64,000 nt of DNA from Brachybacterium sp. P6-10-X1 (GCF_001969445.1 NZ_CP017297.1:3100001-3164000); one strand, 5' to 3'. Positions 48,282 to 57,893 are shown, numbered from the stretch's first letter. The notes: generated by a model not told the origin, from the letters alone. Numbers and translations: made by a program.

Positions 48282-49520
48282 ATGAGCATCGAACACATCG
48301 ACGTCACCGTCACCAGCCCCGGCCGGAACTTCGTCACCGCCGTCGTGACCACGTCCGACGGGATCGTGGGCCTCGGCGACGGCACGCTGAACGGCCGGGA
48401 GCTCGCGGTCGTCTCCTACCTGCGCGACCACGTCGCCCCCACCCTCATCGGTCGCGACGAGTCGCAGATCGAGTCCACCTGGCAGTACCTCTACCGCAGC
48501 CCCTACTGGCGTCGCGGACCGGTCACCATGGCCGCCGTGGCCGCGATCGACATGGCCCTGTGGGACATCGCCGCCAAGAAGGCCGGCGAGCCGCTGTACA
48601 AGCTGCTCGGCGGCGCCTCGCGCACCGGGCTGCTCACCTACGCCCACGCCTCCGGCACCACCATCGATTCGCTGCATGACGCGATCCGGGGCTACGTCGA
48701 CCAGGGATTCCAGGCCGTGCGCATCCAGTCCGGCGTGCCGGGGCTGGGCCAGATCTACGGCGTCCACGACGCCGCCCCCGGCGGGAAGTACGAGTACGAG
48801 CCGGCCGGGCGCGCCGCGTCGGGCGCTGCCATGCGGCCGACGGAGGAGACCTGGGACACCGCCGCCTACCTGCGCCATCTGCCGACGGTCTTCGCGGCCG
48901 TGCGCGAGGAGTTCGGCCCCGAGCTGCGTCTGCTGCACGACGGCCACCACAGGATGAGCCCCATCGAAGCGGCGAAGCTCGCGAAGTCCCTGGAGCGCTA
49001 CGACCCGTTCTGGCTCGAGGACGCCACCCCGGGCGAGGACCAGACGGTGCTGCGCCTGGTGCGCCAGCACTCGGTGACGCCGCTGGCGATCGGCGAGGTC
49101 TTCAACTCGGTCCACGACTACCAGACGCTGATCACCGAGCGGCTGATCGACTACGTGCGCTCCTCCGCCACCCACGCCGGCGGCATCACCGGACTGCGTC
49201 AGATCATGAACTTCGCGGCGATCTACGGCATCCGCTCGGGCTTCCACGGGCCGACGGACGTCTCCCCGGTGGGCATGGCGGCGAACCTCCATCTGGGCCT
49301 GGCGATCCACAACTTCGGCATCCAGGAGTACATGCCCCACTCCGAGACCACCCTGTCGGTGTTCCGCACCAGCTACCGCTTCGCGGACGGGCTGCTGCAT
49401 CCGGGCGAGGCCCCCGGTCTCGGCGTCGAGCTCGACGGGGAGGCCGCCGCCGAGCACGAGTACGTGCCCGCCTACCTGCCCGTGAACCGCTTGCGGGACG
49501 GCACCGTGCACGATTGGTGA
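48282..49520 (+). CDS. manD: D-mannonate dehydratase (enolase superfamily, ManD type)
   Basis: 412 aa. The enolase-superfamily metal ligands are seen in LLHDGHHRM (Asp), FWLEDATPGEDQ (Glu) and AIGEVFNS (Glu), and HGPTDVSPVGMAANLHLGLA carries the conserved His/Asp of ManD enzymes. Dehydrates mannonate to 2-keto-3-deoxygluconate (some homologues prefer gluconate). GGAGGA precedes ATG. Has its own promoter 120 bases upstream, likely shared operator with the uronate genes. Confidence 0.9.
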   Translation: MSIEHIDVTVTSPGRNFVTAVVTTSDGIVGLGDGTLNGRELAVVSYLRDHVAPTLIGRDESQIESTWQYLYRSPYWRRGPVTMAAVAAIDMALWDIAAKKAGEPLYKLLGGASRTGLLTYAHASGTTIDSLHDAIRGYVDQGFQAVRIQSGVPGLGQIYGVHDAAPGGKYEYEPAGRAASGAAMRPTEETWDTAAYLRHLPTVFAAVREEFGPELRLLHDGHHRMSPIEAAKLAKSLERYDPFWLEDATPGEDQTVLRLVRQHSVTPLAIGEVFNSVHDYQTLITERLIDYVRSSATHAGGITGLRQIMNFAAIYGIRSGFHGPTDVSPVGMAANLHLGLAIHNFGIQEYMPHSETTLSVFRTSYRFADGLLHPGEAPGLGVELDGEAAAEHEYVPAYLPVNRLRDGTVHDW

Positions 49521-49540
49521 GCCGACGGGGCGGCGCCGGC

Positions 49541-49662
49541 CCGGACCGGCGGGCGCGTGGTGGGTTCGGACCGTCGGCCGCGTGGTGGGTGCGGACCGCC
49601 GGCCGCGCGGTGGGTTCGGACCGGCGGGGCGCGCGGTGGGTTCGGACCGGCGGGGCGCGCGG
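49541..49662. repeat. 25-bp GC-rich minisatellite after manD
   Basis: About four units with tgggt(t/g)cggaccg at 49561, 49586, 49611 and 49637 (spacing 25, 25, 26). The core gcgcggtgg...accggc resembles the repeat after dhaL at 33062-33180. Confidence 0.75.
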
Positions 49663-49683
49663 CGCGGGCAGTGCTCGCCTGCC

Positions 49684-49689
49684 TAGGCT
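49684..49689 (+). promoter_or_regulatory. -10 box of a probable leaderless sulfotransferase-like transcript
   Basis: TAGGCT ends six bases before ATG 49696 with no SD. Confidence 0.4.
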
Positions 49690-49695
49690 GACGCC

Positions 49696-51459
49696 ATGCT
49701 GAGCGAACGCGCCCTCCCGCCCTCCGGCCCCTCCCCGGAGCGCTCGCCGCTGCGGCGGCGGACCCTCCTCGCCGGCGGCGCGAGCGCCTCCCTCGCCCTG
49801 CTGGCGCTGTCCGCCTGCACCGATGAGGACACCGAGCCCGGCCCCCAGGAGCCCGACAGCGAACAGGTCTCAGCGCTGGCGGTCGTCTACAGCGAGAACC
49901 CCAGCGCCCGCGGTGACTGGACGGTCTGGTCGGTCTCCTACGACCTGGCCGAGGACCAGGAGGCGCCGCCGCTGTACGACGCCTCCACCCAGCAAGCGCG
50001 GCACGAGGCGCTGGAGTCCAAGAAGGCCGAGAAGCAGTGGACCTTCGAGGATCCCCTGGTGGTGCTCGACCCCTACGGCAGCACCCGCACCGGCTTGTAC
50101 GTCCACTTCGAGGACGCCGCGGGCGGGCGGCTGGACGTCCTCTGCCAGGCGGCCTCGACCGAGGACTTCACCCACACCGCCGCCAACCACGCAGCGGAGA
50201 CCGGATTCGAGGGCCTGGTCATCGGGGCGATCCCCGGCGCCCACAACACCCTGACCTTCACCTGGCGGCCCGAGAGCGGCGACGAGGCCACCGCAGAGCT
50301 GCGGATCAAGGCCCCCACCACTGCCTCCGGATACGGCACCGCCGTGACCGCCGAGATCCTCGACGCCGACGCCCTGACCCCGGGCCTCTTCGCCCTCAAC
50401 GGCGTCACCGACCTCAGCAACAACACCTACCTGTTCGACAACACCGGCACGATGCGCGCCGAGCTGCACGCCGAGGACACCGCCGCCCACCACGTCGTCC
50501 CCGAGGGCGGCCGCATCGTCACCACCACGGGATCCCGCCAGCTCGGCGTCCTCGACCCCTTCGGCCACGCCACCACCCTCATCGACCTGGGCGAGCACAG
50601 CGTCCACCATGACCTCGCCGTCGTCGACGACCGCGCGTACCTGCTGACCTCCCAGGCATCCTCCGGCCGGGTCGAGGACCGCGTGATCCGCGTGGACCTC
50701 GGCACGGGGGAAGTGGCCCAGGTCGTCGACCTGCAGACCGTGCTGCCGGAGTACGAGAGCGTCACGCACGCCCAGGAGGGCGAGGCCGGCGGATCCGTCG
50801 TCCAGGGCAAGGACTGGATCCACATCAACTCGATCGACGTCACCGACGGCGTCATGATCCTCTCCGCCCGCGAGACCTCGACGATCATCGCCCTGGACGA
50901 CGCGCTCGAGCCCGGCTCCGAACCGTCGGTGCGCTGGATGATCGGGGTCGAGGCGCTCTGGGAGGGGACCGGCTACGAGGGCCACTTCCTGGCCCCCGAG
51001 GGCACCGTGATCGGCAACGCCGGTCAGCACACGGTGCACCGCATCGACGACGACGCCCTGCCCGAGGGGCAGTTCTACCTGGAGATGTTCAACAACAACT
51101 ACTGGCGGCTGAGCACCCGCGAGGACGCGGAATGGCAGGACGTCGGCCCCGTGGACGCCACCACGGACGAGCACGACGGGGTCAGCCACGCCCTGCGCTA
51201 CGAGGTCGACGAGGCGGCCGGCACCTACCGACAGGACGAGGCCGTGGAGCTGCCCTACTCCTCGGTCGTCTCCAGCGTGTACCGCCTCGGCGACGGCGGG
51301 ATCGACCAGCCGATGGTCGTCAATTCCGGGCGCGCCAACGAATACTCCGAACGGTCGGCCGACGGGACGGTGCTGGCCTCCTACCGCTACGACTCCGCCA
51401 GCCACGGCTACCGCGTCTACAAGGACCCCTTCGCGGGGTTCTGGTTCGCCGCCTCCTGA
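49696..51459 (+). CDS. arylsulfotransferase-like (ASST-type) lipoprotein
   Basis: 587 aa. Twin-arginine lipoprotein start: LRRRTLLAGGASASLALLALSAC (lipobox about residue 41). The body is a beta-propeller-like fold; HHDLAVVDDRAYLLTS, DWIHINSIDVTDGVMILSARE, VIGNAGQHTVHRID and FNNNYWRLS resemble the conserved blocks of arylsulfate sulfotransferases. If so it could transfer a sulfuryl group between phenolic compounds at the cell surface, but several residues differ and catalysis is not proven. A C-terminal copy of this gene exists as a remnant at 34066-34173. Confidence 0.72.
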   Translation: MLSERALPPSGPSPERSPLRRRTLLAGGASASLALLALSACTDEDTEPGPQEPDSEQVSALAVVYSENPSARGDWTVWSVSYDLAEDQEAPPLYDASTQQARHEALESKKAEKQWTFEDPLVVLDPYGSTRTGLYVHFEDAAGGRLDVLCQAASTEDFTHTAANHAAETGFEGLVIGAIPGAHNTLTFTWRPESGDEATAELRIKAPTTASGYGTAVTAEILDADALTPGLFALNGVTDLSNNTYLFDNTGTMRAELHAEDTAAHHVVPEGGRIVTTTGSRQLGVLDPFGHATTLIDLGEHSVHHDLAVVDDRAYLLTSQASSGRVEDRVIRVDLGTGEVAQVVDLQTVLPEYESVTHAQEGEAGGSVVQGKDWIHINSIDVTDGVMILSARETSTIIALDDALEPGSEPSVRWMIGVEALWEGTGYEGHFLAPEGTVIGNAGQHTVHRIDDDALPEGQFYLEMFNNNYWRLSTREDAEWQDVGPVDATTDEHDGVSHALRYEVDEAAGTYRQDEAVELPYSSVVSSVYRLGDGGIDQPMVVNSGRANEYSERSADGTVLASYRYDSASHGYRVYKDPFAGFWFAAS

Positions 51460-51487
51460 GGTGAGCGTGGTCGGCGACAATGGGCGC

Positions 51488-52846
51488 GTGACCACTTCCT
51501 CCGCCACCCTCGACTCCGTCCTCGATCTGCTGCGTGCGCAGCCGCACGGAGAGGAGCAGCTCGAGCTCCTCGCGCACGAGGTGCGACGGCTGCCCGTCGG
51601 CGAACTCGTCTATCTGGTGGAGACCCGGGCCGAGACCGAGGCCGCGCTGCTGTTCCGCGTGCTGGACAAGGAGCTGGCGCTCTCGGTCTTCGAGGCGCTG
51701 CCGCCCCAGCACCAGGCCGACCTGATCTCCGCCCTGCGCACGCCGCAGGTCGCCGACATCATCGGCGAGCTCGACCCGGACGACCGCGCCCTGCTGCTGG
51801 ACGAGCTGCCGGCCTCCGTCACCGAGCGCCTGATGCATGGTCTCGACGCCGACGAGCGCGCCATGACGACCGCTGTGCTGGGGTACTCGCGCGATGCGAT
51901 CGGGCGGTACATGTCCCCCGAGGTGCTGCCGCTGCGGCCCACGATGACCACCCGCGAGGCCCTCGAGCACGTGCGCACCCACGCGGAGGAGCCCGAGACG
52001 ATCTACATGCTCCCCGTGGTCGACCGCACCCGGCGCCTGCTCGGTGTGATCGGGCTGCGCCGTCTGCTGCTCAGCGACGGGGACGAGGTGGTCGGCGACG
52101 TCGCCCACGAGGCCGTCCATGCCCTCGCCACCGATGATCGTGAAGACGTGGCCCGACGCTTCTTCACCGCGAAGCTGCTGGCCATGCCGATCGTCGATTC
52201 CGAGCAGCGGCTGGTCGGCATCCTCACGGTCGACGACGCCGTCGAGATCCTCGAGCAGGAGAACGCCGAGGACTCCGCCCGCACCAGCGGTGCCGAGCCG
52301 CTGTCGCGCGCGTACCTGTCCACCACGATCCTGGGCATCGTGCGCAGCCGGATCGTGTGGTTGCTGGTGCTGGCGATCTCCGCGATCCTCACCGTGCAGG
52401 TGCTGGAGATCTTCGAGGACCGCCTCCAGCAGCTGTCGGTCCTGGCCGTGTTCATCCCGCTGCTGACCGGGACGGGCGGGAACACGGGCAACCAGGCGGC
52501 GACCACGGTCACCCGTGCCCTGGCGACGGGGGAGGTGAGGCTGCGCGATCTGCCCCGTGTGATCTGGCGGGAGCTGCGGGTCGGCCTGGTGCTCGGCAGC
52601 GTCCTGGGCACTCTCGGCTTCGTGATCTCCGGGCTCGTCTACGGATGGCCGATCGGGCTGGTCATGGGGACGACGCTGCTGTCCGTGTGCACCATGGCCG
52701 CGATCGTGGGCGGCCTCATGCCGCTCGTGGCGAAGAAGGTCGGTGCGGACCCGGCCGTGTTCTCCAACCCGTTCATCTCGACCTTCTGCGACGCGACGGG
52801 GCTGATCATCTACTTCACGATCGCCACCGCCGTGCTGGGGCTGTGA
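51488..52846 (+). CDS. mgtE: magnesium transporter MgtE
   Basis: 452 aa. N-terminal MgtE helical domain (about 20-115: DPDDRALLLDELPASVTERLM), a CBS pair (about 120-255: GRYMSPEVLPLRPTMTTREAL and LLAMPIVDSEQRLVGILTVDDAVE), then five helices with GTGGNTGNQAATTVTRALA, the selectivity motif. GTG 51488 is chosen: GACAAT (51476-51481) ends six bases before it, a leaderless pattern; GTG 51461 is an in-frame alternative. Confidence 0.9.
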   Translation: MTTSSATLDSVLDLLRAQPHGEEQLELLAHEVRRLPVGELVYLVETRAETEAALLFRVLDKELALSVFEALPPQHQADLISALRTPQVADIIGELDPDDRALLLDELPASVTERLMHGLDADERAMTTAVLGYSRDAIGRYMSPEVLPLRPTMTTREALEHVRTHAEEPETIYMLPVVDRTRRLLGVIGLRRLLLSDGDEVVGDVAHEAVHALATDDREDVARRFFTAKLLAMPIVDSEQRLVGILTVDDAVEILEQENAEDSARTSGAEPLSRAYLSTTILGIVRSRIVWLLVLAISAILTVQVLEIFEDRLQQLSVLAVFIPLLTGTGGNTGNQAATTVTRALATGEVRLRDLPRVIWRELRVGLVLGSVLGTLGFVISGLVYGWPIGLVMGTTLLSVCTMAAIVGGLMPLVAKKVGADPAVFSNPFISTFCDATGLIIYFTIATAVLGL

Positions 52847-52900
52847 ATGATCTGCGAACTCCGGGCTCGTGCGAGGCGGCGCACGCGAGAACCTGGCTAC

Positions 52901-52987
52901 CCGAGCACCTGGGCACCTGAGCCCGCGGGTTCCCGACCCCTGTACCCGGGCACCGAGCCCCCGAGCATCCGAGCACCTGAGCCCGCG
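52901..52987. repeat. 27-bp duplicated motif after mgtE
   Basis: Positions 52901-52927 and 52961-52987 carry related copies of a motif ending gcacctgagcccgcg, 60 bases apart, about 80 percent identical. The remaining 289-base convergent gap (52847-53135) holds nothing else recognised. Confidence 0.6.
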
Positions 52988-53135
52988 ATGCTGTGCACCG
53001 AGAGTGCAGTGTCGGGCGCCTCCGGTGATCGGGAGGACCCCGGAACAACACTGTCGATCTGCCGAGCGTCCGCGCACGGGCCAGCGGGAAGCCGCCGGCG
53101 CCCCGCGTCGGCCCGCACGTCGGCAGCGGCGGGCC

Positions 53136-54458
53136 TCAGACCTCGTCGCCGACGGTGATCGCCTCGGCCTCGTCGGCCGCATCCAGGGGAGCTTCCTGGT
53201 GGTGCCGGCCGATCGCGCTGAGGTGGCGTCGGCCGATCAGCAGCATGGCGATCGCGACCACCAGGGCGAGGGAGGCCATCAGGTACGGGGCGCCGGCGTT
53301 CGTGGCCTCCGCCAGCGGGCCCGCGACGGCCGGGGCGATCGCGCCGCCCAGGAAGCGCACGCCGGAGTAGGCGGAGCTGGCCACGCCACGCGGGAGGTCG
53401 GTGGCCTCCATGACGGTCTCGGTCAGTGCGGTGTTCATGATGCCCAGCAGCAGGCCGCCGATGATGATCAGCGAGACGATCCCTGCCATCGAGCTGTGGA
53501 ACAGCGTCAGGGCCAGCATCACCGCCGTGAGCAGGGACAGCGTGGTCAGCAGCGTCGGGACCAGCCCGAGGCGGCGGGTGAGGACGGGGGCGACGAACAC
53601 CGAGGTGATCGCCAGGCCGAGCCCCCAGCCGAAGAACACCCCGCCGATCCCCATCGCGCCGAACTCGGTGCCCTGGGCGGCCGCCGCCGCTTCCAGCGGG
53701 AACGGGGAGTAGGCCAGCAGGACGAAGAACGCGAAGTTGTAGAAGATCGCGGTCAGGGCGAGGGTGCGCAGCGCCGGGTGGGACAGGGCGCGCAGCGAGG
53801 CCAACGGGGAGACGGGGGCGGGCAGCGGTTCGCGGCGCAGGAGCAGGACGATCGCGAGGAAACCGACGGCCATCAGCACGGCGGTGCCGGCGAAGGGGGC
53901 GCGCCAGGAGACGGAGCCGAGCAGTCCACCCACCAGCGGCCCGAAGGCCATGCCGATCCCGAGCGCCGTCTCGTACAGGATGATCGCGCCGCCGGAGGGA
54001 CCGGCGGTCGCACCGACGATCGCCGCCAGGGCGATGGAGATGAACAGGGCGTTGCCCAGGCCCCAGCCGGCGCGGAGGCCGATGATCTCGTTGACAGAGC
54101 CGGCGGTGGAGGCGAGCGCCGCGAAGATCACGACGAGCGCGAGGCCGATCAGGAGGGTGCGCTTGACGCCGATGCGGCTCGCGAACCAGCTGGTGAAGAA
54201 CATGGCGATCGCCGTGATGAACAGGTAGCTGGTGAACAGCAGCATCGCCTGGGACGGGGAGGCGTCCAGCTGCGTGCTGATCGCGGGGAGGATCGGGTCC
54301 ACCAATCCGATGCCCATGAAGGACACGGTCGCGGCGAAGGCGATGGCCCAGACCGCCTTGGGCTGATGGAAGGCGTCCCGCAGCGTGGGGGCGGCCGACG
54401 AGGGGGCGGGGTGCTGTGCGGCGGCCGACGCCGTCGACTCGGGAGCGTGGGGGGTCAT
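53136..54458 (-). CDS. MFS transporter, multidrug exporter type
   Basis: 440 aa, 12 helices, with a 40-residue hydrophilic N-terminus. VSFMGIGLVDPILPAISTQL (first helix), SWFASRIGVKRTLLIGLALV (loop 2-3 motif) and GAIILYETALGIGMAFGPLVGGLLGSV (motif C, exporter hallmark) are clear. ATG 54458 with AAGGA about 11 bases upstream. 144 bases after marR on the same strand, so likely under its control. Confidence 0.89.
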   Translation of the reverse strand: MTPHAPESTASAAAQHPAPSSAAPTLRDAFHQPKAVWAIAFAATVSFMGIGLVDPILPAISTQLDASPSQAMLLFTSYLFITAIAMFFTSWFASRIGVKRTLLIGLALVVIFAALASTAGSVNEIIGLRAGWGLGNALFISIALAAIVGATAGPSGGAIILYETALGIGMAFGPLVGGLLGSVSWRAPFAGTAVLMAVGFLAIVLLLRREPLPAPVSPLASLRALSHPALRTLALTAIFYNFAFFVLLAYSPFPLEAAAAAQGTEFGAMGIGGVFFGWGLGLAITSVFVAPVLTRRLGLVPTLLTTLSLLTAVMLALTLFHSSMAGIVSLIIIGGLLLGIMNTALTETVMEATDLPRGVASSAYSGVRFLGGAIAPAVAGPLAEATNAGAPYLMASLALVVAIAMLLIGRRHLSAIGRHHQEAPLDAADEAEAITVGDEV

Positions 54459-54602
54459 GCGGAGAGGAGTCCTTCGATCGGAGGGAGCGTCGGGGCGGGC
54501 GGCCCGACGGGGCGGCACGACCCCGGAGCGAGGCCGGGCGTATTCGTGGACCGGGCCGGAAGGGCCGGGCCGGCGGACGGGCGCAGCACGCGCCGGGCGG
54601 GG

Positions 54603-55043
54603 TCACCCGTCGTGAGCGTCCACGAGGTGGGCGAGGATCTCGGCGGCCCGGTCGAGGGTCGCCCGGTCCTCGGCGGGCAGCGGGTCGAGCAGGCCCCCGA
54701 CGCCGACGGCCAGCTGAGCGCGCCAGGTGGCGAGCTGCGCGGCCCCTTGCTCCGTGGTGCGCACCAGCGAGGAGCGGGAGTCGGTCGGGTCGGTCGCCCG
54801 CTGGACGAGCCCTTCCTCCTCGAGCCGCTTGATGACGGTGGTCGCCGTGGGGCGCGAGACCCGCTCGCGATCGGCGATCTCGCTCAGGCGCAGCGGGCCG
54901 TGCCGCTCGATGGTGGCGACCACGCGCCAGGAGACGGTCCCCACGCCGACGTCCGAGCGCCGGGCGGCGAGCCGGGAGAACTGGCTGCACACCAGCGCGA
55001 GGTGCTGGGGGAGGCTGCCGTCGGGCGTGCGGTTCGTCGTCAC
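54603..55043 (-). CDS. MarR-family transcriptional regulator
   Basis: 146 aa winged-helix protein. LRLSEIADRERVSRPTATTVIKRLEEEGLVQRATDPTDSRSSLVRTTEQG (about 50-100) carries the recognition helix and the D-x-R wing. A strong promoter and palindrome lie directly upstream; the GTG start is only eight bases beyond the -10, so the mRNA is probably leaderless. Divergent from an ene-reductase and in line with an MFS exporter, its probable targets. Confidence 0.88.
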   Translation of the reverse strand: MTTNRTPDGSLPQHLALVCSQFSRLAARRSDVGVGTVSWRVVATIERHGPLRLSEIADRERVSRPTATTVIKRLEEEGLVQRATDPTDSRSSLVRTTEQGAAQLATWRAQLAVGVGGLLDPLPAEDRATLDRAAEILAHLVDAHDG

Positions 55044-55051
55044 GGTTATCC

Positions 55052-55080
55052 ATAGTAGTTAGCAATGCGAACCAGTGCAA
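55052..55080 (-). promoter_or_regulatory. marR promoter with operator
   Basis: On the minus strand, TTGCAC (55075-55080), 17 bases, TACTAT (55052-55057), then eight bases to GTG 55043. The spacer contains TTAGCAATGCGAA (55059-55071), a TTnGCA-n-TGCnAA palindrome typical of MarR sites. Confidence 0.7.
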
Positions 55081-55216
55081 GTGATATTCGTATCGCCTGG
55101 TCACCGGAATAGTCGCCCTCCGCCTCCCGTTGCCGAGGGCGGGTGCGTCGTCCCTCCCGGAGCCGACGGCCCCACTCTCGACCAGCGGCCGCGCGCCGTG
55201 AAGGAGGACTCCCCGC

Positions 55217-56299
55217 ATGTCCGATCTGATGACCCCGCTCGACCTCGGAGCGCTCACGATCCCGAACCGGATCGTCATGGCACCCCTGACGCGGGCGCGC
55301 TCCGGCGACGACCGCGTCCCCACGGAGCTGATGGCCGAGTACTACACGCAGCGGGCCGGGGCCGGGCTGATCATCAGCGAGGCCACCAGCGTCAGTGCGC
55401 AGGGCGTCGGCTACCACGGCACCCCGGGCATCTGGAGCGACGAGCAGGTGGCCGGGTGGCGGATGATCACCGAAGCGGTCCACGCCGCCGGTGGCCGCAT
55501 CGTCCTGCAGCTGTGGCACGTCGGGCGGATCTCCGACCCGGAGCTGCTCGGCGGCGAGCTGCCCGTCGCCCCCAGCGCGATCGCCCCCGCCGGGCGCGTG
55601 AAGCGGCTGCGCCCGAAGCGGGACTACGTCCAGCCCCGAGCGCTCGCGACCGAGGAGATCCCCGGCATCGTCGAGGATTTCCGGCGCGGCGCCGAGAACG
55701 CGCTGCGCGCCGGCTTCGACGGGGTCGAGGTCCATGCCGCCAACGGCTACCTGATCGACCAGTTCCTCCAGGACGGCACCAACCGTCGCGAGGACCGGTA
55801 CGGAGGCTCGGTGGAGAACCGGGCGCGGTTCCTGCTGGAGATCACCGACGCCGTGATGGACGTCTGGGGCGCCGACCGCGTGGGGGTGCATCTGCGCCCG
55901 CGCGGCGAGGAGCACGACATGGGTGACAGCGATCCGCGCTCGATCTTCGGTCATGTCGCCGAGGAGCTGGGCAGGCGGAGGGCGGCCTTCCTGTTCGTCC
56001 GTGAGGTCGAGGCCGCCGACAGCCTCGTCGGCACGATGCGGACGCTGTTCGGCGGGCCGGTGATCGCCAACGACGAGATGGACGCCGACGACGGCCGTCG
56101 CCATCTCGAGGACGGCACCGCCGATGCCGTCGCCTTCGGCCGGGACTACATCGCCACACCGGATCTCGCCGAGCGCATCGCGGTCGGCGCCGCCCCGAAC
56201 CCGCAGAACCCCGCCACGTTCTACCCGGACACCGGGGAGCCTCTCGCCGTGGGCTACATCGACTACCCGACGATGGTCGAGGCCCCGCTGACCGTCTGA
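55217..56299 (+). CDS. alkene reductase, Old Yellow Enzyme family
   Basis: 360 aa FMN enzyme. LDLGALTIPNRIVMAPLTRARS is the N-terminal flavin-binding start; LQLWHVGRIS, VEVHAANGYLIDQFLQDGTN (catalytic His/Asn and Tyr region), DRYGGSVENRARF and VAFGRDYIATPDL are all family motifs. Reduces activated C=C bonds of enals, enones, nitro compounds. AAGGAGG precedes ATG. Divergent from marR; probably induced by electrophiles. Confidence 0.93.
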   Translation: MSDLMTPLDLGALTIPNRIVMAPLTRARSGDDRVPTELMAEYYTQRAGAGLIISEATSVSAQGVGYHGTPGIWSDEQVAGWRMITEAVHAAGGRIVLQLWHVGRISDPELLGGELPVAPSAIAPAGRVKRLRPKRDYVQPRALATEEIPGIVEDFRRGAENALRAGFDGVEVHAANGYLIDQFLQDGTNRREDRYGGSVENRARFLLEITDAVMDVWGADRVGVHLRPRGEEHDMGDSDPRSIFGHVAEELGRRRAAFLFVREVEAADSLVGTMRTLFGGPVIANDEMDADDGRRHLEDGTADAVAFGRDYIATPDLAERIAVGAAPNPQNPATFYPDTGEPLAVGYIDYPTMVEAPLTV

Positions 56300-56317
56300 C
56301 CACTCCCGGTCAGCGGA

Positions 56318-57202
56318 TCACGGGACCAACGCGTCCCGAGGGAAGCTCACCGCGGTGAGCTGCTCGGAGGCGGTCCACAGACGGCGCGCCATGGCAGTGT
56401 CCCGCGCTCGTCGGGAGCGTCGCGCGAGGGCGGGAGCCCCCTGCCATTCCAGGAACCCACCAGGGCCGATATAGGTGTCTCCCGGCAGATCGACGGTGGC
56501 GGCCACCAGGGCGGGCTGCGCGCCCATCTCCTCGGGCTGCGCCAGGCGCATGCTGAGCCGCTCGATCCGGGTCAGGCGCTGTCCGCGGCTCAGCAGCTGA
56601 GTGGCGGAGACGCCCGGATGGGCGGCCAGAGCGCGCACCGTCGATCCGGTCGCGGTGAGCCGGCGCTGGAGCTCGCTGGTGAACAGCAGGTTGGCGAGCT
56701 TGGACTGGGTGTACGCGGTCAGGGGTCGGTATCTGCGGCGCTCCCAGCCGAGGTCCTCCGGCACGATCCTCCCGGACCGGTGGCCGAGCGAGGAGATGGT
56801 GACGACCCGGTCCCGGAGCCGGGGGAGCAGCCGGGCGGTCAGGGCGAAGTGGCCGAGGTGATTGGTGCCGAACTGCAGCTCGAATCCGTCCGCGGTGCGA
56901 CCCAGCGGAGGGACCATCACCCCCGCGTTGTTGATGAGCACGTCGACGGGGCCGTCGAGCTCCTCGGCGAAGGTGCGGACCGAGGAGAGGTCCGCCAGGT
57001 CGAGTCGTCGCACCTCGACGTCCCCGGGCATGGTCGCGGCGGCATCCCTGCCCTTCTGGACGGACCGGACGGCGAGGACGACGTGGGCGTCGGCGGCGGC
57101 GAGGGAGCGGGCGACGATGCGGCCGATGCCGCTGTTGGCGCCGGTGATGACGACGGTGCGGCCGGCGAGGCGGGACGGTGCGGGGCGGAGCGTCGGTGAC
57201 AT
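56318..57202 (-). CDS. SDR-family oxidoreductase (retinol-dehydrogenase-like)
   Basis: 294 aa. [22 protein letters not shown] is the cofactor site, LINNAGVM and [20 protein letters not shown] follow, and YTQSK holds Tyr and Lys. This long form resembles the WWOX/retinol-dehydrogenase-like group. Consensus -35 TTGACA (57233-57238) and TACTTT (57209-57214) with an 18-base spacer precede ATG 57202. The TetR gene is divergent and the intervening palindrome suggests control. Confidence 0.88.
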   Translation of the reverse strand: MSPTLRPAPSRLAGRTVVITGANSGIGRIVARSLAAADAHVVLAVRSVQKGRDAAATMPGDVEVRRLDLADLSSVRTFAEELDGPVDVLINNAGVMVPPLGRTADGFELQFGTNHLGHFALTARLLPRLRDRVVTISSLGHRSGRIVPEDLGWERRRYRPLTAYTQSKLANLLFTSELQRRLTATGSTVRALAAHPGVSATQLLSRGQRLTRIERLSMRLAQPEEMGAQPALVAATVDLPGDTYIGPGGFLEWQGAPALARRSRRARDTAMARRLWTASEQLTAVSFPRDALVP

Positions 57203-57219
57203 GGCGCAAAAGTAGACAG

Positions 57220-57237
57220 TGACAACACATGTTGTCA
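57220..57237. promoter_or_regulatory. TetR operator TGACAACA-ca-TGTTGTCA
   Basis: An 18-bp inverted repeat with perfect 8-base arms lies between the SDR -35 and -10 elements and upstream of tetR; the adjacent TetR protein is the obvious binder. Confidence 0.7.
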
Positions 57238-57264
57238 AGAGCAACATCGCCTAGCATGGCGGTC

Positions 57265-57867
57265 ATGCCAGCATCCGGGGAGGGTTCCTACCATCACGGT
57301 CGATTGCGGGAGGCCCTGCTCGAGGCGGCCGAGCGCACCGTGCGCGAGCAGGGGCCGGACCAGCTCTCCCTGCGTGAGCTCGCGCGGGAGACCGGCGTCA
57401 GCCACGCCGCCCCGCGCCGGCACTTCGCGGACAGGCAGGCTCTGCTCGACGCCCTCGCCGTCGTCGGATTCGAGCGCCTCCACGCCGAGCTGCGCGACGG
57501 GCCGGCCGCCGATCCGGACGGCGGCTTCGCGGCGCGGCTCGAGGCCGCGGTGCAGACCTGCCTCCGTTTCGCCACACGCGACGCGGCACTGCTCGAGCTG
57601 ATGTTCGCCGGCAAGCATCGTCCCGGGGCCGACGACGTCCGAGCCGCCGCGGAGCGCACCTTCGGTCTGCTGGATCAGCTGATCCACGAGGGGGAGCGGA
57701 CCGGGGATCTGGAAGCCGGCAGCGCGACGGACGTGGGCACGGTCCTGTTCGCCACGCTCCTGGGCCTCGCCGCCCTCGCGAACACGGGCATGACCACGCA
57801 GGAGGAGCTGGAACGGCTGACCGCACGGGCCATGGCGCTGATCCTGCGCGGCGCGCGCCCCCGCTGA
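57265..57867 (+). CDS. TetR/AcrR-family regulator
   Basis: 200 aa. YHHGRLREALLEAAERTVREQGPDQLSLRELARETGVSHAAPRRHFADRQALLDALA is the DNA-binding domain; the C-terminal half is TetR_C_33-like, with RDAALLELMFAGKH. ATG 57265 is favoured because TAGCAT (57252-57257) ends seven bases before it; ATG 57256 is an alternative. Likely represses the divergent SDR gene. Confidence 0.85.
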   Translation: MPASGEGSYHHGRLREALLEAAERTVREQGPDQLSLRELARETGVSHAAPRRHFADRQALLDALAVVGFERLHAELRDGPAADPDGGFAARLEAAVQTCLRFATRDAALLELMFAGKHRPGADDVRAAAERTFGLLDQLIHEGERTGDLEAGSATDVGTVLFATLLGLAALANTGMTTQEELERLTARAMALILRGARPR

Positions 57868-57893
57868 GGGCGTCCCTCCGGGGGCCGGCGGGC

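Noticed and set aside
52897-55323. 808-codon open frame across MFS, MarR and the intergenic region
   Set aside because: Runs through two real genes in the wrong frame, arginine/proline-rich, no domain.
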